Origin: DATKLL01 sp035542475 | GTDB taxonomy: Bacteria; Desulfobacterota; Syntrophia; Syntrophales; UBA2185 | Assembly: GCA_035542475.1 (NCBI GenBank) | Contig: DATKLL010000003.1 | Location: 1 to 64,000 of the forward strand | Direction: 5' to 3' | DNA length: 64,000 nt | In this document: piece after piece, positions 8,922 to 15,755 of the stretch | How positions within the stretch are numbered: the first letter of the stretch is position 1 | Layout of the letters: the number at the start of each line of letters is the position of its first letter | Notes under the pieces: generated by a model | The model's input: only the letters and a program-made list of their open reading frames with translations | What the model was told of the DNA's origin: nothing | Databases searched by the model: none | Translations under genes and position numbers: made by a program

Positions 8922-9989
8922 ATGAAACCCCGACAATTATCAACCCTACCCCACGCCCTCCTTATGGTCGCATGGGAAGTAACCCGGTGCTGCAACCTCG
9001 CCTGCATCCACTGCCGGGCATCAGCCAACTACGGCCCTTACCCTAACGAGCTAACGACAGACGAAGGGCTGCAGTTATTGGACGAAATTGCCACCTTCAG
9101 CAAACCGGTAATCATCCTCACCGGCGGTGAGCCGCTCCTGCGTGAAGATATATTTGAAATCGCCGCTTACGGAGACAAGAAGGGACTCCGGATGGTCCTC
9201 GCGACTAACGGGACATTGGTGACTGGGGAGATCGCCGGAAAGATGATTAAGGCCGGTATCCAAAGGGTTAGCGTCAGCATTGACGGCATGGATGCGCGAA
9301 GTCACGATGCCTTCCGCAATGTGCAGGGTGCCTTCGCAGGAGCCATCGCCGGCATCGAGGCGATGAAAAAGGCAGGGATGGAATTTCAGATAAACACGAC
9401 AATCACAAAAGCCAATTTGGATCAGTTGCAGGGTATCATGGATCTGGCCATCAGACTGGGGGCTGCCGCGCATCATATTTTCCTTCTCGTACCGACAGGC
9501 CGGGGGAAAGAGATGGCAGAACAAGCGATATCACCACAGGACTATGAAAAAACACTGAACTGGTTTTATGAGAAAAGCGTTAATTGTCCGATTCAACTCA
9601 AGGCAACCTGCGCGCCCCATTATTACCGCATCCTGAAGCAGAGAAAAGGAAAACAGTTAGTACGGAGCACAGAAACTGAAAACGCATTGCATGCAATGAC
9701 AAGAGGCTGTCTGGGGGGAAGCGCCTTCTGCTTCATCTCACATACCGGGCAGATGCAGCCCTGCGGTTATCTGGAGCTTGACTGCGGCCAGATCAGAGGG
9801 AAAAATTTCAAAGACATCTGGAATAATTCTCCGACTTTTAAAAACCTGCGGGATTTGAATCAATACAAAGGAAAATGCGGCCGCTGCGAATTCATCAAAA
9901 TCTGCGGTGGTTGCCGAGCGCGGGCGTATGAAATCACAGGAGACTATCTCAGCGAAGAGCCGTTCTGCATTTACGAGCCAAAGATATGA
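8922..9989 (+). CDS. ahbD: Radical SAM heme b synthase, AhbD type
   Basis: 355 residues. A CxxxCxxC cluster site lies at Cys24, 28 and 31 (TRCCNLACIHCRAS), followed by IILTGGEPLLRED. A SPASM-like auxiliary cluster region has cysteines at about 319, 322, 328, 331 and 349 (CGRCEFIKICGGCRARAY, EPFCIYEP). ATCAPHYYRILKQR near residue 230 and TRGCLGGSAFCFISHTG match what I recall of AhbD. AhbD decarboxylates two propionates of Fe-coproporphyrin III to vinyls, the last step of the siroheme-dependent heme pathway. The neighbours hemABCD and an Ahb decarboxylase support this. AhbC or a NirJ-like enzyme are alternatives, less likely given the C-terminal motif. A perfect 8-bp stem-loop at 9985-10008 overlaps the stop. 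Confidence 0.78.
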   Translation: MKPRQLSTLPHALLMVAWEVTRCCNLACIHCRASANYGPYPNELTTDEGLQLLDEIATFSKPVIILTGGEPLLREDIFEIAAYGDKKGLRMVLATNGTLVTGEIAGKMIKAGIQRVSVSIDGMDARSHDAFRNVQGAFAGAIAGIEAMKKAGMEFQINTTITKANLDQLQGIMDLAIRLGAAAHHIFLLVPTGRGKEMAEQAISPQDYEKTLNWFYEKSVNCPIQLKATCAPHYYRILKQRKGKQLVRSTETENALHAMTRGCLGGSAFCFISHTGQMQPCGYLELDCGQIRGKNFKDIWNNSPTFKNLRDLNQYKGKCGRCEFIKICGGCRARAYEITGDYLSEEPFCIYEPKI

Positions 9990-10153
9990 GGCATCCCTGG
10001 GCCTCATAAGAAAGATGTGATACGAAAGAACTCAGCACACCGTATTAAGGAAACTTAATTTTTAGAGAATCTCATCCGGGTTCTTCCAAAATTGGAGCGG
10101 CAACAAGACGCAAGGACAACTTCTTACCGTTATCAAGTTATGCGAATAAACAT

Positions 10154-10513
10154 ATGAAAAAATACCAACCAGTAACACTCATTCTTATACTGCTAATCGG
10201 CTGGAGATTGTGGGGACAGTTTGAGTACATCATGGCTTCCATGGGCGCACTGATTATGTTTGCTGCCTACCTCATTGCCTTAGTTGGAATCCTGTTAAAA
10301 AGGAAATGGGGAGTAATTACGTGCGGTATCCTGGCGATTCTGGATATACCAATAGTGTTGTTCATGGTTGGCGGGGCAGGCAGAATCGGCGCATTGGTAG
10401 TTGACCTGATCATTATTTACTTAGCATACGAAAACTATAAGTTGATCTCTGCACAAAAGGCATCCGCACAAGATATTCGTGACGACGGTGTGCATCAGCC
10501 CCCTGAAACATGA
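10154..10513 (+). CDS. Small four-helix membrane protein of unknown function
   Basis: 119 residues, ATG at 10154. There are three or four hydrophobic segments (about 5-22, 28-48, 53-75, 78-95) followed by a polar tail. I do not recognise a family. It sits between ahbD and the Ahb decarboxylase. Its flanks carry two related copies of the ahbD 3' end (9957-10035 and 10525-10602), so it may have arrived by insertion or been retained after a duplication. No clear ribosome site is seen immediately upstream. Function unknown; a link to heme synthesis rests on location only. Confidence 0.55.
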   Translation: MKKYQPVTLILILLIGWRLWGQFEYIMASMGALIMFAAYLIALVGILLKRKWGVITCGILAILDIPIVLFMVGGAGRIGALVVDLIIIYLAYENYKLISAQKASAQDIRDDGVHQPPET

Positions 10514-10524
10514 TATAGTCCGGG

Positions 10525-10602
10525 GAGCCGTTCTGCATCTAAGAGCCAAAATTATAGAGCATTCCTGTGCCTCATTGAAAGAATCGCTACAAAAGAATCA
10601 GA
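10525..10602 (+). pseudogene. Degenerate second copy of the ahbD 3' end
   Basis: GAGCCGTTCTGCAT at 10525 exactly repeats 9957-9970, the last codons of ahbD. Similarity continues through the stop region and 3' hairpin to about 10602, at roughly 80 percent by eye. The copy has an in-frame stop early (TCTAAG in place of TTTACG) and the hairpin is broken, so it is not coding. It points to a tandem duplication or insertion that placed the 119-residue membrane gene between the copies. Confidence 0.7.
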
Positions 10603-10630
10603 ATTAATAACAGATCAGAAACCAATTAAG

Positions 10631-11077
10631 ATGGACAGCATCGACAAAAAGATTTTGAATATTATCCAGAAGGAATTCCCTGTGGTGGCAGAGCCTTTCA
10701 AGGCGATAGCTAAAAAGGTCGGCCTCAATGAAGATGAAGTTCTCCGGCGGATTAAGAAATTGAAGGACGAGGGAATCATTCGCCGGATCGGAGCGGTTTT
10801 TGATACCCGGAAGCTGGGTTTTGTCAGCACCCTTTGTGCCGCTAGAGTACCGAAGAATAAATTAAGAGACTTTGTTGAGGTTGTAAACTCCTATGACGGC
10901 GTCACTCACAATTACCGAAGGAGCCATGAATACAATGTCTGGTTTACCTTTATTGCACCCGATGAAGAGATGCTGACGCAGTCCCTGGCTGAGATAAAGG
11001 AAAGGACGGGTATCATGGATATTATCAGTATGCGCGCTGCGCGGATGTTTAAGATTGATGCGACGTTTGAATTGTGA
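10631..11077 (+). CDS. Siroheme decarboxylase subunit, AhbA/AhbB (Lrp/AsnC-like) family
   Basis: 148 residues. The N-terminal half is a winged helix of Lrp/AsnC type (MDSIDKKILNIIQKEFPVV, then RRIKKLKDEGIIRRIGAVFD). The C-terminal half has the ferredoxin-like fold with VTHNYRRSHEYNVWFTFIAP, including the His/Tyr/Arg pattern typical of siroheme decarboxylases. These form AhbA-AhbB heterodimers that convert siroheme to 12,18-didecarboxysiroheme. Only one subunit is present here; the partner must be elsewhere or this acts alone. It follows ahbD, which supports the pathway role over a plain transcription factor, although DNA binding cannot be excluded. I do not decide between AhbA and AhbB. Confidence 0.78.
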   Translation: MDSIDKKILNIIQKEFPVVAEPFKAIAKKVGLNEDEVLRRIKKLKDEGIIRRIGAVFDTRKLGFVSTLCAARVPKNKLRDFVEVVNSYDGVTHNYRRSHEYNVWFTFIAPDEEMLTQSLAEIKERTGIMDIISMRAARMFKIDATFEL

Positions 11078-11089
11078 TTTGAGGGATTT

Positions 11090-11182
11090 GACCTCCCCCT
11101 GCCCCCTCCAGAGGGGGACACCACCCCCTGCACCCCCACCAGCGGGGGACAAACATGGACTCCCGTCTTCACGGGAATGACA
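11090..11182. repeat. G/C-block repeat plus REP-like palindrome
   Basis: The gap before polA holds runs CCTCCCCCTGCCCCCTCC and GAGGGGGAC, repeated as CACCCCCTGCACCCCC and GCGGGGGAC, able to form hairpins. It ends with ACTCCCGTCTTCACGGGAATGAC (11159-11181). The same TTCCCG-N6-CGGGAATGAC palindrome recurs at 43021 and 43347, so it is a dispersed REP-like family here. A related C-block hairpin lies at 39615-39664. Confidence 0.7.
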
Positions 11183-11201
11183 ACCTGAGAGAAAGTGCAG
11201 A

Positions 11202-13886
11202 ATGACTGAAGAGAGTGAAAAACACACCTTATTTTTAATCGACGGGAGCAATTACGTCTATCGCGCCTTTTACGCTATCAGAGAGCTGTCCAACTCCAAA
11301 GGGTTCCCCACAAATGCCATCTATGGTTTTACCACGATGCTCTTGAAGCTCATGCGGGACTGGAAACCGAAATACATAGCCGTAGCCTTCGACGTCAAAG
11401 GCCCCACCTTCCGCCATGAGGCTTTCAAAGCGTACAAGGCAACGAGAAGGGCCACCCCCGATGATCTATTGCCCCAGATACCTTTCATTAAAGACGTCAT
11501 TCGCGGCTTTTCTATACCTGTCCTGGAACAACAAGGTTTGGAGGCGGACGACATCATCGGTACTCTGGCCAGAAAATATGCGGCAAAGGGAATAAAGACT
11601 GTGATCGTTTCCGGGGACAAGGATATGATGCAGCTCATCTCCGATGATATCATGATGATCGATACCATGAAGGATGTGACCTATGATGTGGAAGCTGTAA
11701 AAGAGCGCTTCGGTGTTGGCCCGGATAAAGTGGCGGAGATACTCGGCCTCGCCGGCGATCAGTCAGACAATATCCCCGGCATTCCCGGTATAGGCCCAAA
11801 GAACGCCCAGCGCCTGATTGAAGAATTCGGTTCCGTGGAAGGCGTTCTGGCAAATGTTGACAAGGTGCGAAACGCAAAAACCAGGGAAAGCATCCGGGAA
11901 TTTGCCGAACAGGCCAGAATGAGCAGGGAACTTGCCACGATCAGGACAGACGCGGATTTTGAGATCGACCTCGAGAGCACGCGCTACGCGGGGCCTGACA
12001 ATGAGGTATTGAAGAAATTATTTAAGGAGTTTGAATTCTCATCACTTCTCCAAGAGCTGAAGATCAAGGAAGAATCTGTCGAGGGGCATTACCATTTGAT
12101 CCTGACGGAAAATGAATTATCGGTGCTGATTGAGCGAACTAAGGACGTAAAAGAATTTGCCCTGTATATTGCCGCGAGTTCAAACGTGCCGATGCTTGCC
12201 GATATCACAGGCATCGCGATCTGCCTGTCACCGGGTGAGGCCTTCTATATCCCGGTCGCCCATGACTATATGGGTGCGCCGCATCAGCTCAAATTGGATC
12301 ATGTACTTAAAGGCCTGGCGCCGCTTTTTTCCAGTCAAAATATCAGGAAGCACGGCCACGACATAAAGAACACCATGATTGTCTTTGCCAGAAGAGGCGT
12401 CAAACTGGGAGGCATCGGCTGCGACACAATGGTGGCCACCTATATCCTTAACCCTGCCAAGCACAGCTTTGAGCTTGCCCAGGTGGTCCGAGATCACCTG
12501 AACAGGCAAATCACAACCGCAAAGGATTTAATCGGCAGCGGGGCCAAAGCCATTCCCTTCAGCATCGTTCCTGTTGAGAAAATGAAAGAATACGCGTGTC
12601 ATAGGGCCGATACGATTTTAGCTCTTGCCGAGGCCCTTCAGGAAAAGATTTTACAGGAGGGCTTCGAAGAACTCTATTGTCAGGTGGAGATGCCTCTCAT
12701 TTCCGTCCTCGCCGACATGGAGAAGAAAGGCGTCCTGCTGGATGTGGAGTTGTTAAAAGAGATGTCCACCGAGATGGAGCAATTGCTGTCCCTTACCGAG
12801 GAAAAGATTTATGGGCTGGCTGGTGAAAAATTTAATATCAACTCGCCGAAGCAGCTCCAAGCGGTCCTCTTCGAAAAGCTTGGTTTGCCTAAAGGAAGAA
12901 AAACAAAAGAGGGACATTCGACCGACGTCGATGTTTTAACCAACCTGGCCAAGAACCATGAACTGCCCGCGGAAATTTTGTCATATCGGGCAATGTCAAA
13001 GCTGAAATCGACATACATCGATGCCCTGCCTTTGCTCATCAATCGAGAGACGGGACGCATCCATACATCTTACAACCAGACGGTAACCGCCACAGGCAGG
13101 CTTTCCAGCAGCAATCCGAATTTGCAGAACATCCCCGCAAGGACACCGGAGGGGAAGCGAATCAGACAGGCCTTCATCGCCCCGGAAGGCTGGGAAATCA
13201 TTTCCGCCGATTATTCCCAGATCGAACTGAGAATACTCGCCCATCTCTCCGATGACAAAGCGTTGATAGATGCCTTCATGGAAGATGTCGACATCCACAC
13301 CGCGACAGCCTCCAATGTCTTCAGTGTGTTTCCCGGCATGGTAACCGCGGAAATGAGGCGGCAGGCCAAGGTTATCAATTTCGGTATCCTTTACGGCATG
13401 AGCGCCTTCGGCTTATCAAAGGAACTCAGCGTGCCTCAAAAGACAGCACAGGAATACATCGACGAATACTTTAACAGGTATCGAGGCGTGAGGGCATTTC
13501 TGGACGGCATCCTTGAAAACGCCCGGAAAGAAGGGTTTGTCTGCACACTCCTTAATCGCCGCCGCTATCTTCCCGAGATAAACAGCAGTAATGCCCCCGT
13601 AAGGCAGTTTGCCGAACGCATGGCCATGAACACGCCAATCCAGGGAACGGCGGCCGATCTTATTAAAATGGCCATGATCAATATCTCAATACTTTTTGCG
13701 AAAAGGCGCCTCAGGACAAGTATGATCATGCAGGTCCATGACGAGCTGGTCTTCGAAGTCCCTCACGATGAAAAAGAAGATGTCGCTGTTCTCGTCAAAA
13801 GAGAGATGGAAGAGGTAATCGAGTTGAAGGTGCCCCTCAAGGTGGATATAACTTCCGGCAGTAACTGGGGTGAGGCGCACAATTAA
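11202..13886 (+). CDS. polA: DNA polymerase I PolA
   Basis: 894 residues with three domains in order. Residues 1-290 form the 5'-3' flap exonuclease (FLIDGSNYVYRAFYAI; SGDKDMMQLI; LAGDQSDNIPGIPGIGPKNA). A 3'-5' exonuclease-like domain covers about 300-490, and the polymerase domain about 500-894 (SADYSQIELRILAHLS motif A; FGILYGMSAFGLS motif B; VHDELVFEV motif C). The proofreading site looks dead: the DxE motif is replaced around FALYIAAS, the following KYD-type aspartate by KNT, and the YxxxD motif reads YACHRAD. It should fill gaps and process Okazaki fragments without proofreading. A good ATG starts it. Confidence 0.96.
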   Translation: MTEESEKHTLFLIDGSNYVYRAFYAIRELSNSKGFPTNAIYGFTTMLLKLMRDWKPKYIAVAFDVKGPTFRHEAFKAYKATRRATPDDLLPQIPFIKDVIRGFSIPVLEQQGLEADDIIGTLARKYAAKGIKTVIVSGDKDMMQLISDDIMMIDTMKDVTYDVEAVKERFGVGPDKVAEILGLAGDQSDNIPGIPGIGPKNAQRLIEEFGSVEGVLANVDKVRNAKTRESIREFAEQARMSRELATIRTDADFEIDLESTRYAGPDNEVLKKLFKEFEFSSLLQELKIKEESVEGHYHLILTENELSVLIERTKDVKEFALYIAASSNVPMLADITGIAICLSPGEAFYIPVAHDYMGAPHQLKLDHVLKGLAPLFSSQNIRKHGHDIKNTMIVFARRGVKLGGIGCDTMVATYILNPAKHSFELAQVVRDHLNRQITTAKDLIGSGAKAIPFSIVPVEKMKEYACHRADTILALAEALQEKILQEGFEELYCQVEMPLISVLADMEKKGVLLDVELLKEMSTEMEQLLSLTEEKIYGLAGEKFNINSPKQLQAVLFEKLGLPKGRKTKEGHSTDVDVLTNLAKNHELPAEILSYRAMSKLKSTYIDALPLLINRETGRIHTSYNQTVTATGRLSSSNPNLQNIPARTPEGKRIRQAFIAPEGWEIISADYSQIELRILAHLSDDKALIDAFMEDVDIHTATASNVFSVFPGMVTAEMRRQAKVINFGILYGMSAFGLSKELSVPQKTAQEYIDEYFNRYRGVRAFLDGILENARKEGFVCTLLNRRRYLPEINSSNAPVRQFAERMAMNTPIQGTAADLIKMAMINISILFAKRRLRTSMIMQVHDELVFEVPHDEKEDVAVLVKREMEEVIELKVPLKVDITSGSNWGEAHN

Positions 13887-13894
13887 AGGTATTT

Positions 13895-14353
13895 ATGTAC
13901 GAAGAGTCCGTGATCTTGACATGCTCCCAGTGTTACACTAAAAACAAGGTTCCGAAAAAACGCCTTCCTGAATATCCACACTGCGGAAAATGCCATGCTT
14001 TCCTACCCGTCGCAATGTACGTCAAGCGACTTCACGAAGTGAACGACGGTGATTTCTCACAGAAAGTACTTGTATCCCTTCTGCCCGTGTTGGTGGAGTT
14101 CTATTCACTCCGCTGTCCCTACTCCCGACAGCTTGCCCCGCTTGTTGAACAACTTGCAGCGGTTTATGGCGGCCAGATAAACTTTGTCCGATTAAACGTC
14201 CTGACAAATGCTATGACATCAGGATTTTACCGGATACAGGGAACTCCCACTCTCATCATTTTTGACAACGGCAAAGAAGCGGATCGGATGGTTGGGGTGC
14301 TCTCGGCGGATGAAATAGAAAGGCATCTGCTCAAGATTGTCAAAAAATCGTGA
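13895..14353 (+). CDS. Thioredoxin-like protein with N-terminal zinc ribbon and altered active site
   Basis: 152 residues, 8 bases after polA. The N-terminus has CxxC pairs at 10/13 and 30/33 (CSQC, CGKC), as in thioredoxin 2 (TrxC). The thioredoxin fold follows: LVEFYSLRCPYSRQLAP, then VRLNV and IQGTPTLIIFDNGKE with the cis-proline. The usual CGPC is replaced by CPYS at 74-77, so only one cysteine remains and normal disulfide exchange is not expected. It may act as a monothiol, glutathionylation-type or binding protein. The fold is certain; the role is unknown. Confidence 0.85.
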   Translation: MYEESVILTCSQCYTKNKVPKKRLPEYPHCGKCHAFLPVAMYVKRLHEVNDGDFSQKVLVSLLPVLVEFYSLRCPYSRQLAPLVEQLAAVYGGQINFVRLNVLTNAMTSGFYRIQGTPTLIIFDNGKEADRMVGVLSADEIERHLLKIVKKS

Positions 14354-14362
14354 CATCGCGAC

Positions 14363-14416
14363 TAATAATAAAAAAAAGAGGGCCCCCTCCCAGAACATCT
14401 GGAAAGGGGCTCAGTG
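14363..14416 (-). terminator. Rho-independent terminator for a minus-strand transcript
   Basis: Read on the minus strand: GAGCCCC...CCAGA, a short loop, TCTGG...GGGGGCCCTC, then eight Ts. The U-tract exists only on the minus strand, so it should stop transcription coming leftward from the 14.4-14.7 kb gap, not polA/thioredoxin transcription. Confidence 0.6.
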
Positions 14417-14687
14417 GATGGAAAAGAGGTTAAGGGAACCATCCACCAATCAACTTTTATGAACCTAATTGGTTGCAGAAGGTAACAGAACCATTAAATA
14501 TCAAAATAACGATGGAACTCATAGGGATGAGGCCTGAGACGAAGCGCGTCGATCTCCTTCACCTTCTTATAATCAACTAATTTAGACTTTTCATGATAGT
14601 AACCTTGAAGAACTGCACGTATTCTGAGAAAATGATTATTGACTACAGAAAAATATAGATAACAAATATAAATATGTGAGGTGCAAA
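14417..14687 (-). other. Gene-poor gap with possible short minus-strand gene or RNA
   Basis: No convincing protein gene lies here. A minus-strand frame (14494 to about 14640) ends KEIDALRLRPHPYEFHRYFDI, which looks protein-like but has no supported start; its longer form runs into the next gene. The minus-strand terminator at 14363-14416 suggests that something is transcribed leftward. A small RNA or the remnant 3' end of a gene are both possible. Confidence 0.3.
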
Positions 14688-15269
14688 ATGGCGAAAATGA
14701 AAAATATGAAGAAGGTACTTGTTTTACTCGGCAGTCCACGAAAGAAAGGTAACAGTGCTATGCTGGCTGAAAAGATCGCTACCGGGGCTAAGTCAGCCGG
14801 CGCGGAGGTAGATACTCTCTTTATACACGGGATGAAAATCTCGCCGTGCAAATCGTGCTATGCATGCCAGAAGCCGAACAGTAAGGGATGTTCGATCAAG
14901 GATGACATGCAAATAGTATATAAGAAATTGCAGGAAGCGGACGCGTGGATAATCGCCAGTCCGGTTTACTGGTTTACCGTTTCTGCGCAGACGAAGCTGT
15001 GGATGGACCGCTGTTTTGCCCTGCTGCCGCATGCCGCGGAAGTGTTTGCGGACAAACGGATTGCCATAGCCATGAGCTATGGAGATAATGATCCGTTTAA
15101 ATCCGGCTGCGTCAATGCCCTTCGGACATTCCAGGACGCGTATGGATACGTTCAGGCATGCATCGTTGGGATGGTTTACGGAAGCGCCATGGACGCCGGA
15201 GAAATTGAGAAAAACGAACAGTTGATGAAAGAAGCTGAGGAGCTCGGCGTGCAGTTAGTCTGTGACTGA
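14688..15269 (+). CDS. NAD(P)H-dependent FMN reductase / flavodoxin-like protein
   Basis: About 193 residues from the ATG at 14688, with GTGAGGTG 5 bases upstream. LVLLGSPRKKGNSAMLAEKI is the FMN phosphate-binding loop, followed by CKSCYACQKPNSKGCSIKDD, a cysteine-rich patch as in iron-sulfur flavoproteins, and ADAWIIASPVYWFTVSAQTK for isoalloxazine binding. It belongs to the NADPH_dep_FMN_red / flavodoxin_2 group common in anaerobes. Whether the CxxCxxC-like patch binds a cluster is uncertain. It stands alone, with the thioesterase convergent. Confidence 0.85.
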   Translation: MAKMKNMKKVLVLLGSPRKKGNSAMLAEKIATGAKSAGAEVDTLFIHGMKISPCKSCYACQKPNSKGCSIKDDMQIVYKKLQEADAWIIASPVYWFTVSAQTKLWMDRCFALLPHAAEVFADKRIAIAMSYGDNDPFKSGCVNALRTFQDAYGYVQACIVGMVYGSAMDAGEIEKNEQLMKEAEELGVQLVCD

Positions 15270-15280
15270 AAAAGTTAACC

Positions 15281-15706
15281 TCAGGCAGACTGCAAAAACG
15301 GAACCGCCTCATCCCTTCTGTAAACCAGCGCCTGGCAGACAGCGATGAGATTGCTGTCATCCCTTACCGTAATTTGATAGGAAGCGGTTCTTCGTGTTCG
15401 GTTTATTTCCTTTGATTCCGCCGTCAATATGGTATTCTTCTTCGGTGGTCTCATGTACGTCACATTTATATTCAGGGCAACAGCGATGTTGCCGTGGCTG
15501 TTGGATGATATCTCGAACGCCTCATCGATCAGGGAAAAGATCGCGCCGCCATGTGCCGAGCCGTAAATGTTGTCCATCTGTTCCGTGTATTCCATTTCAC
15601 AGAACGCATAGCCTTCCGCCACATCTTTCAATTTTATATTGAGAAGTTTCGCAAACGGTTCCTCATCAACTTTTTTAAAAAAAATTGTCCTCTTTCGGTC
15701 TTCCAT
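15281..15706 (-). CDS. PaaI-type hotdog thioesterase
   Basis: 141 residues from the ATG at 15706, with GGAG about 9 bases upstream; the longer frame adds an unlikely N-terminus. It has a single hotdog fold with NIYGSAHGGAIFSLIDEAFE (the helix-containing PaaI signature, catalytic acid D/E near residue 65-70) and later VALNINVTYMRP. PaaI-like enzymes hydrolyse aryl- or acyl-CoA thioesters, rescuing CoA from dead-end products. It lies 50 bases upstream of nothing else on this strand and convergent to the flavoprotein gene. The substrate cannot be read. Confidence 0.82.
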   Translation of the reverse strand: MEDRKRTIFFKKVDEEPFAKLLNIKLKDVAEGYAFCEMEYTEQMDNIYGSAHGGAIFSLIDEAFEISSNSHGNIAVALNINVTYMRPPKKNTILTAESKEINRTRRTASYQITVRDDSNLIAVCQALVYRRDEAVPFLQSA

Positions 15707-15755
15707 ATCGGATAATCTCCATGGCCCGCAACAAGTCATCGAAGGTTAGAAATCT

